Part shown: in pieces, positions 16,273 through 24,937 of the stretch | Numbering within the stretch: position 1 is the first letter of the stretch | Layout: each line of letters starts with the position of its first letter | Assembly (NCBI RefSeq): GCF_003688995.1 | Contig: NZ_PENI01000028.1 | Location: 1 to 64,000, forward strand | Direction of reading: 5' to 3' | Length of the DNA stretch: 64,000 nucleotides | Origin: Streptomyces shenzhenensis | GTDB taxonomy: Bacteria > Actinomycetota > Actinomycetes > Streptomycetales > Streptomycetaceae | Made by a program: the position numbers and the translations under genes | Notes under the pieces: generated by a model | Seen by the model: the letters and a program-made list of their open reading frames with translations, nothing else | Told to the model about the DNA's origin: nothing | The model's database searches: none

Positions 16273-17244
16273 ATGACGTGGCTGATCACCGGCGGGGCCG
16301 GATACATCGGGGCACATGTGGCGCGGGCCATGGCGGACGCCGGGGAGCACGTGGTGGCGCTGGACGATCTGTCGGCGGGGGTGCCGGAGCGGCTCCCCGC
16401 GAACATCCCGCTGGTCGAGGGGTCCACGCTGGACGGGGCGCTGGTCGCGCGGGTCCTCGCCGAGCACGCGGTGACCGGTGTGGTGCATCTCGCGGCGCGC
16501 AAGCAGGTCGCCGAGTCCGTGGCGCAGCCCCTCCGCTACTACCGGGAGAACGTGGGCGGCCTCGGCACGCTCCTGGAGGCGGTCGCCGACGCCGGGATCG
16601 AGCGGTTCGTCTTCTCCTCGTCGGCGGCCGTGTACGGCAACCCGGACGTGGCCCTGATCACCGAGGACACGCCGTGCGCGCCGGTGAACCCGTACGGCGA
16701 GACCAAGCTCGCCGGGGAGTGGCTGGTGCGGGCGGCGGGCCGGGCGCACGGCATCGCCACGGTGTGCCTGCGCTACTTCAACGTGGCGGGCGCGGGCGCG
16801 CCCGCACTCGCCGACACGGGCGTGTCCAACATCGTGCCCATGGTGTTCGACCGGCTCACCCGGGGCGAGGCCCCGCGGATCTTCGGCGCCGACTATCCGA
16901 CGCCGGACGGCACGTGCGTCCGCGACTACATCCATGTCGCCGACCTGGCCGAGGCGCATCTGGCGGCGGCGCGCGGGCTCGCCGAGAAGAGCCTGACCGG
17001 CGACCTGACCGTGAACATCGGCCGCGGGGAGGGCGTTTCCGTCCGCGAACTGATCGCGGTCATCGGCGAGGTGACCGGCGACCGGCGCGCGCCCGTCGTG
17101 GAGCACCGGCGCCCCGGGGACGCGCCGCGCGCGGTCGCCTCGGCGCGGCTGGCCGCCGAGACGCTGGACTGGCGGGCGCGGCACGGGGTGCCCGAGATGG
17201 TCGAGTCGGCCTGGCGTGGCTGGCGCGCACGCCTCGCACAGTGA
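16273..17244 (+). CDS. galE: NAD-dependent sugar epimerase, UDP-glucose 4-epimerase (GalE) family
   Basis: 323-aa extended short-chain dehydrogenase. The NAD motif GGAGYIGAHVA is at the N-terminus, the catalytic Ser/Thr region is SSSAAVYGN, and the YXXXK motif is NPYGETKLAGE. LRYFNVAGA and TPDGTCVRDYIHVADLAEAH are diagnostic of GalE-like enzymes. It interconverts UDP-glucose and UDP-galactose or a similar pair, and could supply the nucleotide sugar used by the glycosyltransferase of the divergent operon. Start is the ATG at 16273; no strong ribosome-binding site is seen. The gene symbol is by family, not by proven substrate. Confidence 0.85.
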   Translation: MTWLITGGAGYIGAHVARAMADAGEHVVALDDLSAGVPERLPANIPLVEGSTLDGALVARVLAEHAVTGVVHLAARKQVAESVAQPLRYYRENVGGLGTLLEAVADAGIERFVFSSSAAVYGNPDVALITEDTPCAPVNPYGETKLAGEWLVRAAGRAHGIATVCLRYFNVAGAGAPALADTGVSNIVPMVFDRLTRGEAPRIFGADYPTPDGTCVRDYIHVADLAEAHLAAARGLAEKSLTGDLTVNIGRGEGVSVRELIAVIGEVTGDRRAPVVEHRRPGDAPRAVASARLAAETLDWRARHGVPEMVESAWRGWRARLAQ

Positions 17245-17253
17245 CCGGGGACC

Positions 17254-17288
17254 GCCCTGACCTGGGCTTCGTTTACGCAGGTCAGGGC
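17254..17288 (+). terminator. Terminator after the epimerase gene
   Basis: Perfect 11-bp inverted repeat, GCCCTGACCTG (17254-17264) and CAGGTCAGGGC (17278-17288), with a 13-nt loop. It begins 9 nt after the epimerase stop. No T-run follows, as is common in high-GC actinomycetes. Confidence 0.7.
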
Positions 17289-17405
17289 ACATGACAACGG
17301 TGTTCGATGCCGCGTTGCCGGATACCCCCCACCCGTAGTTCACTGTGATCTCCGGCAGGAACACGGAGCACCGGAGCACACGGAGAACACGGAAGGGCGG
17401 TCCCG

Positions 17406-18344
17406 ATGGGCGCTGGGCACGATCACGGGCACGGGCACGGGCCCGCGCCGACCGGTACGGCGGCAGCGGCGTACCGCGGCCGGCTGCGCATCGCCCTGTC
17501 GATCACGCTCACCGTCATGGTGGTCGAGATCGTCGGCGGTGTGCTCGCGGATTCGCTCGCGCTGATCGCGGACGCGGCGCACATGGCGACGGACGCGCTG
17601 GGGCTCGGCATGGCGCTGCTCGCCATCCATGTCGCGGGCCGCCCCGCGAGCACGAACCGCACGTTCGGCTACGCGCGCGCCGAGATCCTCGCCGCGCTCG
17701 CCAACTGTCTGCTGCTGCTCGGCGTCGGCGGCTACGTCCTGTCCGAGGCGGTGCAGCGGTTCTTCACGCCCGCCGACACCGAGGGCGGGCTGATGATCGT
17801 GTTCGGCGCGGTCGGCCTGGTCGCGAACATGATCTCGCTCTCGCTGCTGCTGCGGGGCCGGCAGGAGAGCCTGAACGTGCGCGGCGCGTTCCTGGAGGTG
17901 GCCGCGGACGCCCTGGGCTCGCTCGCGGTGCTGATCTCGGCCGGGCTGATCGTGGTCACCGGCTGGCAGCCCGCCGACCCGATCGCCTCGCTGGTCATCG
18001 GCCTGATGATCGTCCCGCGTACCGTGAAGCTGCTGCGCGAGACCCTGGACGTGCTGCTGGAGGCGGCCCCCAAGGACGTCGACATGACGCAGGTGCGGGC
18101 GCACATCCTGGCGCTGGACGGCGTGGAGGACGTCCACGATCTGCACGCCTGGACGATCACCTCCGGCCTGCCGGTGCTGTCCGCGCATGTGGTCGTGCGC
18201 TCGGACGTGCTCAGCGCCATCGGGCACGAGAAGATACTGCACGAGTTGCAGGGCTGCCTCGGGCATCACTTCGACGTGGAGCACTGCACCTTCCAGCTGG
18301 AGCCGGGCGGGCACGCGGAGCACGAGGCGCGGTTGTGCCACTGA
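17406..18344 (+). CDS. Cation diffusion facilitator (Zn2+/Co2+/Cd2+ efflux), CzcD/ZitB-like
   Basis: 312-aa CDF transporter. The His-rich N-terminus (HDHGHGHG) probably binds metal. Six membrane helices follow; the zinc-site motif is ADSLALIADAAHMATDALG in TM2 and EVAADALGSLAVLISA in TM5, each with the HXXXD/DXXXD type ligand pair. A cytoplasmic C-terminal domain (VHDLHAWTITSG) is the CDF dimer domain. GAAGGGCGG precedes the ATG. It exports divalent metal by proton antiport. It stands alone between two terminators. Confidence 0.92.
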   Translation: MGAGHDHGHGHGPAPTGTAAAAYRGRLRIALSITLTVMVVEIVGGVLADSLALIADAAHMATDALGLGMALLAIHVAGRPASTNRTFGYARAEILAALANCLLLLGVGGYVLSEAVQRFFTPADTEGGLMIVFGAVGLVANMISLSLLLRGRQESLNVRGAFLEVAADALGSLAVLISAGLIVVTGWQPADPIASLVIGLMIVPRTVKLLRETLDVLLEAAPKDVDMTQVRAHILALDGVEDVHDLHAWTITSGLPVLSAHVVVRSDVLSAIGHEKILHELQGCLGHHFDVEHCTFQLEPGGHAEHEARLCH

Positions 18345-18388
18345 CGCACGCCCCGCAGGGCCGTATCCCGGCCGGCCGGGGTGACCGC

Positions 18389-18422
18389 TGTCCCGGCCGC
18401 CGTTCCGGCCGCGGCCGGGACA
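18389..18422 (+). terminator. Terminator after the CDF transporter
   Basis: Perfect 12-bp inverted repeat, TGTCCCGGCCGC (18389-18400) and GCGGCCGGGACA (18411-18422), with a 10-nt loop, 45 nt after the stop codon of the CDF gene and about 80 nt before idi. Confidence 0.65.
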
Positions 18423-18502
18423 TGCGGACGCGCCGGGAGGTGCCGGGAGTGCCCCCTGCGTACGGCAGACTTGGGGTGCGAAGACCGAGGCGAAGGATGG
18501 GT

Positions 18503-19096
18503 ATGCCGATCACACCTGCCACCGCGACGCACAGTTCGTCGAACGGCACCGCAGAGGCGATTTTGCTGGAACTGGTCGACGAGAAGGGTGTGACGATCGG
18601 CACCGCGGAGAAGCTCGCCGCCCATCAGCCACCGGGGCGGCTGCACCGCGCGTTCTCGGTGTTCCTGTTCGACGAGCACGGCCGGCTGCTGCTCCAGCAG
18701 CGGGCGCTGGACAAGTACCACTCCCCCGGTGTGTGGTCCAACACCTGCTGCGGCCACCCCTACCCGGGCGAGGCGCCGTTCGCGGCGGCGGCCCGGCGCA
18801 CGTTCGAGGAGCTGGGGGCGTCCCCGGCGCTGCTCGGTGAGGCCGGCACGGTCCGCTACAACCATCCGGATCCGGCCTCGGGGCTGGTCGAGCAGGAGTA
18901 CAACCATCTGTTCGTCGGCCTGGTCCAGGCGGCCGTGGTGCCGGACCCGGAGGAGGTCGCGGCGACGGCCTTCGTCACCCCGGCCGAGCTGGCGGAGCGG
19001 CACGCGCGGGATCCTTTCTCCGCCTGGTTCATGACCGTGCTGGACGCGGCCCGGCCCGCGATCCGGGAACTGACAGGGCCGGACGCGGGCTGGTGA
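18503..19096 (+). CDS. idi: Isopentenyl-diphosphate delta-isomerase (type I)
   Basis: 197-aa Nudix-fold isomerase that interconverts IPP and DMAPP. The catalytic Cys lies in WSNTCCGHPYPGE and the catalytic Glu in VEQEYNHLF; AAARRTFEELG is the modified Nudix box. I chose the ATG at 18503 (MPITPATATH), since GAAGGA ends 5 nt upstream and the length matches the family. An ATG six bases earlier is possible. It links functionally to the hopanoid operon and ispG upstream by providing the DMAPP/IPP balance, although it is transcribed apart from them. Confidence 0.95.
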   Translation: MPITPATATHSSSNGTAEAILLELVDEKGVTIGTAEKLAAHQPPGRLHRAFSVFLFDEHGRLLLQQRALDKYHSPGVWSNTCCGHPYPGEAPFAAAARRTFEELGASPALLGEAGTVRYNHPDPASGLVEQEYNHLFVGLVQAAVVPDPEEVAATAFVTPAELAERHARDPFSAWFMTVLDAARPAIRELTGPDAGW

Positions 19097-19102
19097 GGGG
19101 CC

Positions 19103-19633
19103 TCATGGGATCCCTCCGGGCTTGAGCGGCAGGGCGGCCCAGATCACCTTGCCGCCGCTCGCCGTGTGCGCCACGTCGACCGTGCCGCCCGCCTCCCGGG
19201 CCACCTCGCGCACCAGAAGCAGCCCCCGTCCGCCGGTCCGGCCGTGGTCGGCCTCCAGGGCGCTCGGGCGGTAGGGGTGGTTGTCCTCCACCGACACCCG
19301 CACCCACTCGGCGCCGACGGCGACCTCCACGGCGAGCATCGGCGACAGCAGCGCCGCGTGCTTGACCGCGTTGGTGACCAGTTCGGACACGATCAGCAGC
19401 AGGCCGTGGACCAGCTCGTCGGAGACCGGCACGCCCTGACGCGCGAGCAGGTCCCGCACGGCGTGTCGCGCCTGCGGCACCGAGCCGTCGACGGCGGGGG
19501 CGGTGAACCGCCACACTCCTTCGTACGGCAGTGGACCCGGCGGTCGCCGGGCGCCTTCCTCGGGGCACGGGCCGTACCCGCGCCCGTCCTCTTCCATGGT
19601 CCGGTCGCCGCCCTTGCGCTCGATTGTCACCAC
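19103..19633 (-). CDS. ATP-binding protein of the HATPase_c_2 / anti-sigma RsbW-like type
   Basis: 176-aa protein with an N-terminal low-complexity segment and one GHKL ATPase domain. The N box is IVSELVTNAVKHAA and the G1/G2 region is TGGRGLLLVREVA. Streptomyces has many such single-domain kinases related to anti-sigma factors SpoIIAB/RsbW; partners are usually anti-anti-sigma proteins or sigma factors, but none is adjacent here. Starts with tandem GTG GTG at 19633. It converges with idi, with 6 nt between stops. Role inferred from family only. Confidence 0.8.
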   Translation of the reverse strand: MVTIERKGGDRTMEEDGRGYGPCPEEGARRPPGPLPYEGVWRFTAPAVDGSVPQARHAVRDLLARQGVPVSDELVHGLLLIVSELVTNAVKHAALLSPMLAVEVAVGAEWVRVSVEDNHPYRPSALEADHGRTGGRGLLLVREVAREAGGTVDVAHTASGGKVIWAALPLKPGGIP

Positions 19634-19820
19634 ACGTCGAGTGTTGGCAACGCTCCGCTCCTCTCCACCGAACTGAACACAAGTCAGCAGTTATCGAGCG
19701 TTTCTGATCGTTGGCGTATGACCGGGTCAGGTGCGGGACTGCTCCTGTCGCCCGCGGGCCGTCTTCGCGAACTCTTCGGGTTGTACGGCTCATCCGACCG
19801 CGCCCGATAGCATCCCGCGC

Positions 19821-20576
19821 ATGGAGCCCCAGCTGTTGCACTCGGTCACCGACTCGGTCGCCACCGTCGTCGTCCACCACCCGGCCAAACGCAACGCCAT
19901 GACGGCCGCGATGTGGCGGTCGCTGCCCCCGCTGCTCGACGCCCTGGCCGCCGATCCCGGCGTGCGGGCGCTGGTGCTCACCGGCGCGGGCGGGACCTTC
20001 TGCGCCGGCGCCGACATCTCGACCCTCCGGGACTCGCCGGACGGGGCGCAGCGGCTCGCCGGGGCCGCCGAGGAGGCGCTGGCCGCGTTCCCGAAGCCGA
20101 CGCTCGCCGCCGTCCGGGGCCACTGCGTGGGCGGCGGGGCGCAGCTCGCGGCCGCCTGCGACCTGCGGTTCGCCGAGGCCGGGGCGCTGTTCGGGGTGAC
20201 TCCGGCCAGGCTCGGCATCGTCTATGCCGCGTCCGCCACCCGGCGGCTGGTGTCGCTGGTGGGGCCGGCCACCGCCAAGTACCTGCTGTTCTCGGGCGAG
20301 TTGATCGACGCGGCACGGGCGCTGCGCACCGGTCTCGTCGACGAGGTGCTGCCGGAGGGCGAACTGGACAAGCGGGTCGCGGAGTTCGGCCGGATCCTGG
20401 CCGCCCGCTCGCAGCTGACGCAGGCCGCGGCCAAGGAGTTCGCGAACGGGCGCACGGACCGGGACGGCCACTGGGCGGCGCAGGCACGCGGCAGCGGCGA
20501 CACCGCGGAGGGCGTCGCCGCGTTCCTGGAGCGCCGGGCGCCGCGCTTCACCTGGAGCGTGCCCGCCCCGCGCTGA
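19821..20576 (+). CDS. Enoyl-CoA hydratase/isomerase family protein
   Basis: 251-aa crotonase-fold protein. The oxyanion-hole segments are AGGTFCAGADIS and GHCVGGGAQLAAACDLR. At the catalytic positions, the first Glu of hydratases is replaced in VGGGAQLA, and FGVTPARLGIVYAAS follows, so true hydratase activity is not assured; an isomerase or other crotonase reaction is possible. The start ATG at 19821 gives the family-typical length. Its 3' end overlaps the convergent DJ-1/PfpI gene by 29 nt, so antisense interference is possible. Confidence 0.85.
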   Translation: MEPQLLHSVTDSVATVVVHHPAKRNAMTAAMWRSLPPLLDALAADPGVRALVLTGAGGTFCAGADISTLRDSPDGAQRLAGAAEEALAAFPKPTLAAVRGHCVGGGAQLAAACDLRFAEAGALFGVTPARLGIVYAASATRRLVSLVGPATAKYLLFSGELIDAARALRTGLVDEVLPEGELDKRVAEFGRILAARSQLTQAAAKEFANGRTDRDGHWAAQARGSGDTAEGVAAFLERRAPRFTWSVPAPR

Positions 20577-21198
20577 ACCGGCTGTCCGCGCGGAACCGCT
20601 CGACGAGGTGGGCGGGCGCCTTCGCCGGGGAGCCCGCGTCGTAGGGCGGCTGCGGGTCGTACTCGGTCATCAGCTGCACCGCCTGCGCCGCTTCGTCGCC
20701 GGCGATCCGGCCCAGCAGGGCGAGCCCCATGTCGATGCCGGCGGAGACGCCGGCCGCGGTGACGTACTTGCCGTCGAAGACGACCCGCTCCCCCGTCGGC
20801 CGTGCGCCGAACCGTTCGAGGGCGTCGAGCGCCAGCCAGTGCGAGGTGGCGCGGCGGCCGTCGAGCAGGCCGGCGGCGGCCAGCAGCAGCGAGCCGGTGC
20901 ACACCGACGTGGTCCAGGTGCTGGTGGCGTCGGCGGCCCGCAGCCAGTCCAGCAGGGCCGCGTCGGCCATCTGCGGGGTCTGGCCGGGGCCGCCGGGCAC
21001 GACCACGATGTCGGGGTGCGGCACGTCGGCGAGCGTCCGGTCGGCCGTGAGCGCGAGGCTTTTGGCCTCGTTGCGGACGGGCCCGGTGCGCTCGGCGACG
21101 AAGACGGTCTCGGCACCGCTGAGACGGCCGAGGGTCTCGTAGGGTCCGACGGCGTCCAGGGCGGTGAAGCGGTCGAAGAGGACGATGGCGATCTGCAC
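20548..21198 (-). CDS. DJ-1/PfpI family protein
   Basis: 216-aa class I glutamine-amidotransferase-like protein. The nucleophile elbow is SVCTGSLLLAAAGLL, with an upstream Glu region GPYETLG and the DIVVVPGG segment. This arrangement resembles isonitrile hydratase and other DJ-1 superfamily hydrolases or glyoxalases. I chose the GTG at 21198 because AAAGGA lies 5 nt before it and the fold starts at once (QIAIVLFDR). It is downstream of a related AraC-type gene on the same strand (79-nt gap), so that gene may regulate it. Confidence 0.85.
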   Translation of the reverse strand: MQIAIVLFDRFTALDAVGPYETLGRLSGAETVFVAERTGPVRNEAKSLALTADRTLADVPHPDIVVVPGGPGQTPQMADAALLDWLRAADATSTWTTSVCTGSLLLAAAGLLDGRRATSHWLALDALERFGARPTGERVVFDGKYVTAAGVSAGIDMGLALLGRIAGDEAAQAVQLMTEYDPQPPYDAGSPAKAPAHLVERFRADSRFSAGRARSR

Positions 21199-21277
21199 GG
21201 GAATCCTTTCCGGGCGCGCCGGAGGGAGCGCCCTGCGGGGAGCGCGTGGCGCCGGCCGGCCGGGGCAGGCGGTCGGC

Positions 21278-22237
21278 TCAGGCGGTCGGGGCGGGGCGGA
21301 AGCGGCGGCGGTACTCGGCCGGGGGTGTGCCCAGCGCCCTGACGAAGGCGCGGCGCATGGCCTCGGGCGTGCCGTAGCCGCTCGCGCGGGATATCTCCTC
21401 GACGCCGTCGCCGGTCTCCTCCAGCAGCCGGCGGGCGTGTTCCAGGCGCACCCGGTCGACATAGCGGCCGGGTGTCATGCCGGTCTCGGTCCGGAAGGCG
21501 CGGGCGAAGTGGCGCGGGGAGAGCGCGGCCCGCGCCGCGAGCGCCTCGACGCTCAGGTCGTCGGCCGGGTGCTCGGTGATCCACCGCTGCACCTCCCGGA
21601 GGGGCTCGCGCCGGGCCGTCTGGGCCGCCAACTGGGCACTGAACTGGGCCTGGTTCCCGGGTCTGCGCAGGAACACCACCAGATGGCGGGCGACCGTCAG
21701 CGCGACGTCCCGGCCGAGGTCCTCCTCGACGAGGGCGAGGGCCAGGTCGATGCCCGCGGTGACCCCGGCCGAGGTGGCGACCTGCCCGTCGCGCACGTAG
21801 ATGGGGTCCGGGTCGACCCGTACGGCCGGATGGTCGTGGGCCAGCCGGTCGCAGTACGCCCAGTGGGTGGTGACCCGGCGGCCGTCCAGGAGTCCCGCCT
21901 CGGCGAGCGGGATCGCGCCCGTGCACACGGACACCAGACGCGCGGCACGCGGGCCGCGGGCGCGCAGCCACGCGGTGAGCCGGGGATCGGACCGGCGGGT
22001 GCCGGCCCCGCCGGGGACGAGCAGCGTGTGCGGATCGGGCGCCTCGGCGAGGGCGTGGTCGGGCACCAGGGTGAGCCCGCTGGAGGTGCGCACCGCGGCC
22101 CCGTCCAGGGAGGCGGTACGGATCCGGTACGTGCCCGGGGAGCGCGTCTCGGCCGCGGCGAAGACCTCCACCGGGCCGGTGACGTCGATGCTCTGCACGC
22201 CGTCGAAGAGGACGACGAGGACGGTTCGCTGCGCCAT
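21278..22237 (-). CDS. GlxA family AraC-type transcriptional regulator
   Basis: 319-aa regulator. An N-terminal DJ-1/PfpI-like domain (about 1-190, with VSVCTGAIPLAEAGLL) precedes a C-terminal AraC/XylS DNA-binding domain (about 215-315). Helix-turn-helix segments are LSVEALAARAALSPRHFARAF-like and VEEISRASGYGTPEAMRRAF-like. It probably senses a small metabolite and controls the adjacent DJ-1/PfpI gene; the fold shared by sensor and enzyme suggests a common ligand class. The ATG is at 22237. It is divergent from tex with a short intergenic region. Confidence 0.9.
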   Translation of the reverse strand: MAQRTVLVVLFDGVQSIDVTGPVEVFAAAETRSPGTYRIRTASLDGAAVRTSSGLTLVPDHALAEAPDPHTLLVPGGAGTRRSDPRLTAWLRARGPRAARLVSVCTGAIPLAEAGLLDGRRVTTHWAYCDRLAHDHPAVRVDPDPIYVRDGQVATSAGVTAGIDLALALVEEDLGRDVALTVARHLVVFLRRPGNQAQFSAQLAAQTARREPLREVQRWITEHPADDLSVEALAARAALSPRHFARAFRTETGMTPGRYVDRVRLEHARRLLEETGDGVEEISRASGYGTPEAMRRAFVRALGTPPAEYRRRFRPAPTA

Positions 22238-22405
22238 GCCTCCGATTCTTCGCGGTCCCGGGGACGGCTGCAATGACGCCTTCCCCACCTTTCCTGCCAC
22301 CGGACCGGTGGATGTGACCGCGCGGCGGGAGCGCCCTGATCCCCTGTTGCCGGTGCCACCTGCCACAATTGCCGCGCAACCCCAGTGAGAAGGCGGTACG
22401 GGATC

Positions 22406-24802
22406 GTGACGACACCCGGGACCCTCGAAGTAGGGTCCATCGAAGGCAGGATCGCCGAGGAGCTCGGCGTACGGGAGCGGCAGGTGAAGGCCGCGGTGGA
22501 GCTGCTGGACGGCGGCTCGACGGTGCCCTTCATCGCCCGCTACCGCAAGGAAGCGACCGAGATGCTCGACGACGCGCAGCTGCGCACGCTCGAGGAGCGG
22601 CTGCGCTATCTGCGGGAGCTGGAGGAGCGGCGGACGGCGATCCTGGAGTCGGTGCGCGAGCAGGGCAAGCTCACCGAGGAGCTGGCGGCGCAGATCCGTG
22701 GTGCGCAGACCAAGGCGCGCCTGGAGGACATCTACCTGCCGTACAAGCCGAAGCGGCGGACCAAGGCGCAGATCGCCCGCGAGGCGGGTCTGGAGCCGCT
22801 GGCCGAGGGCCTGCTCGGCGACCCGGGTGTCGAGCCGCTCGCCGCTGCCGCCGCCTTCGTGGACGCCGACAAGGGCGTCGCCGATCCGCAGGCCGCCCTG
22901 GAGGGCGCGCGGGCGATCCTCACCGAGCGGTTCTCGGAGGACGCCGACCTGATCGGCGAGCTGCGTGAGCGCATGTGGGTGCGCGGGCGGCTGGCCGCCA
23001 AGGTGCGCGAGGGCAAGGAGGAGGCGGGCGCCAAGTTCGCCGACTACTTCGACTTCGCCGAGCCGTTCCCCGAACTGCCCTCGCACCGGGTGCTCGCAAT
23101 GCTGCGCGGTGAGAAGGAGGAGGTCCTGGACCTCGCCCTGGAGCCGGAGGAGCCCGCCGACACCCCGGGGACCCCGTCGTCGTACGAGGGGATCGTGGCG
23201 GACCGCTTCGGCATCGCCGAGCGTGGCCGCCCGGCCGACAAGTGGCTGCTGGACACGGTGCGCTGGGCCTGGCGCACCCGCATCCTCGTCCACCTCGGCA
23301 TCGACCTGCGCCTCCGGCTGCGTACGGCCGCCGAGGACGAGGCGGTCGACGTGTTCGCCAGCAATCTGCGCGACCTGCTGCTCGCCGCGCCGGCGGGCAC
23401 CCGCGCGACACTGGGCCTGGACCCCGGCTTCCGTACGGGCGTGAAGGTGGCCGTGGTCGACGCGACCGGCAAGGTGGCGGCGACGGAGGTCATCCACCCG
23501 CATGTGCCGGCCAACCGGTGGGACGAGGCGATCGCCACGCTGGCCCGGCTGGCGAAGCAGCACGCGGTCGAGCTGATCGCGATCGGCAACGGCACGGCGT
23601 CCCGCGAGACCGACAAGCTCGCCGGTGAACTCGTCTCCAAGCATCCGGAGTTGGAGCTCACCAAGGTGATGGTGTCGGAGGCCGGCGCCTCCGTCTACTC
23701 GGCCTCCGCTTTCGCCTCGCAGGAACTGCCGGAGATGGACGTGTCGCTGCGCGGCGCGGTGTCGATCGCCCGCCGTCTGCAGGACCCGTTGGCCGAACTG
23801 GTCAAGATCGACCCGAAGTCGATCGGCGTGGGCCAGTATCAGCACGACCTGTCCGAGGTGAAGCTGTCCCGCTCGCTGGACGCGGTGGTCGAGGACTGTG
23901 TGAACGGCGTGGGCGTGGACGTCAACACGGCGTCCGTGCCACTGCTCGCGCGCGTGTCCGGGATCTCCTCGGGCCTCGCCGAGAACATCGTGGCGCACCG
24001 CGACACGAACGGCCCGTTCACGTCGCGCGGCGAGCTGAGGAACGTGGCCCGGCTGGGTCCGAAGGCGTACGAGCAGTGCGCGGGCTTCCTGCGCATCCGC
24101 GGCGGCACCGACCCGCTGGACACCTCCAGCGTGCACCCGGAGGCGTATCCGGTGGTGCGGCGCATGGTGAAGACCAGCGGCCAGGAGGTGGCCGCCCTGG
24201 TCGGCAACACGGCGCTGCTGCGCTCGCTGAAGCCGGCCGAGTTCGTCGACGACACGTTCGGGCTGCCGACCGTGACCGACATCCTCAAGGAGCTGGAGAA
24301 GCCGGGGCGCGACCCGCGGCCGGCGTTCAAGACGGCCACCTTCAAGGAGGGCGTGGAGAAGCTCTCCGACCTCACGTCCGGGATGATCCTGGAGGGCGTG
24401 GTCACGAACGTGGCGGCGTTCGGGGCGTTCGTGGACGTCGGTGTCCACCAGGACGGTCTGGTCCACGTCTCCGCGATGTCACGGACGTTCGTGAAGGACC
24501 CGCGGGACGTCGTCAAGCCCGGGGACATCGTGAAGGTGAAGGTCCTCGACGTGGACATCCCGCGCAAGCGGATCTCGCTGACGCTGCGGCTGGACGACGA
24601 GGCCGCGCCGCAGGGGCAGCAGCAGCAGCGCGGCGGCGGTGGCCGTCCGCCGCAGCAGCGGCAGGGCCAGCGCCCGCGGCAGGGCCAGGGCCGCGGCGGT
24701 GACCGGGGCGGACGCCAGGCACCGCCGCCGGCCAACAGCGCGATGGCGGACGCGCTGCGGCGCGCGGGCCTGCTCGACTCCTCGAAGAACGACCGCCGCT
24801 GA
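22406..24802 (+). CDS. tex: Tex family RNA-binding transcription accessory protein
   Basis: 798-aa Tex protein. Domain order is an N-terminal helical Tex region (IEGRIAEELGVRERQVKAAV), a YqgF/RuvX-like RNase H fold (LGLDPGFRTGVKVAVVDATG), a helix-hairpin-helix (LLARVSGISSGLAENIVAH) and an S1 RNA-binding domain (LTSGMILEGVVTNVAAFGAF). The tail, rich in Gln, Gly and Arg, ends in MADALRRAGLLDSSKNDRR. Tex binds nucleic acid and RNA polymerase. I prefer the GTG at 22406, with AGAAGG 12 nt upstream; a GTG at 22385 is also in frame. The RG/Q-rich tail may add RNA binding. Confidence 0.95.
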   Translation: MTTPGTLEVGSIEGRIAEELGVRERQVKAAVELLDGGSTVPFIARYRKEATEMLDDAQLRTLEERLRYLRELEERRTAILESVREQGKLTEELAAQIRGAQTKARLEDIYLPYKPKRRTKAQIAREAGLEPLAEGLLGDPGVEPLAAAAAFVDADKGVADPQAALEGARAILTERFSEDADLIGELRERMWVRGRLAAKVREGKEEAGAKFADYFDFAEPFPELPSHRVLAMLRGEKEEVLDLALEPEEPADTPGTPSSYEGIVADRFGIAERGRPADKWLLDTVRWAWRTRILVHLGIDLRLRLRTAAEDEAVDVFASNLRDLLLAAPAGTRATLGLDPGFRTGVKVAVVDATGKVAATEVIHPHVPANRWDEAIATLARLAKQHAVELIAIGNGTASRETDKLAGELVSKHPELELTKVMVSEAGASVYSASAFASQELPEMDVSLRGAVSIARRLQDPLAELVKIDPKSIGVGQYQHDLSEVKLSRSLDAVVEDCVNGVGVDVNTASVPLLARVSGISSGLAENIVAHRDTNGPFTSRGELRNVARLGPKAYEQCAGFLRIRGGTDPLDTSSVHPEAYPVVRRMVKTSGQEVAALVGNTALLRSLKPAEFVDDTFGLPTVTDILKELEKPGRDPRPAFKTATFKEGVEKLSDLTSGMILEGVVTNVAAFGAFVDVGVHQDGLVHVSAMSRTFVKDPRDVVKPGDIVKVKVLDVDIPRKRISLTLRLDDEAAPQGQQQQRGGGGRPPQQRQGQRPRQGQGRGGDRGGRQAPPPANSAMADALRRAGLLDSSKNDRR

Positions 24803-24829
24803 CCCGCCGGCGGACCGCCGCCGAACCGT

Positions 24830-24872
24830 CCGGGCCCGGCTCCTTGGATGCGAGAGGAGGAGCCGGGCCCGG
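24830..24872. terminator. Bidirectional terminator between tex and the ABC-F gene
   Basis: Perfect 15-bp inverted repeat, CCGGGCCCGGCTCCT (24830-24844) and AGGAGCCGGGCCCGG (24858-24872), with a 13-nt loop. It lies between the convergent tex and ABC-F stops, about 28 nt after tex, and should act on both strands. Confidence 0.78.
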
Positions 24873-24937
24873 TGCGGTCTCCAGGATGCGGCAGGACGGG
24901 CTGCCCGGGCCCGGCCCGGCGGCCGACGAGCGGTCGG

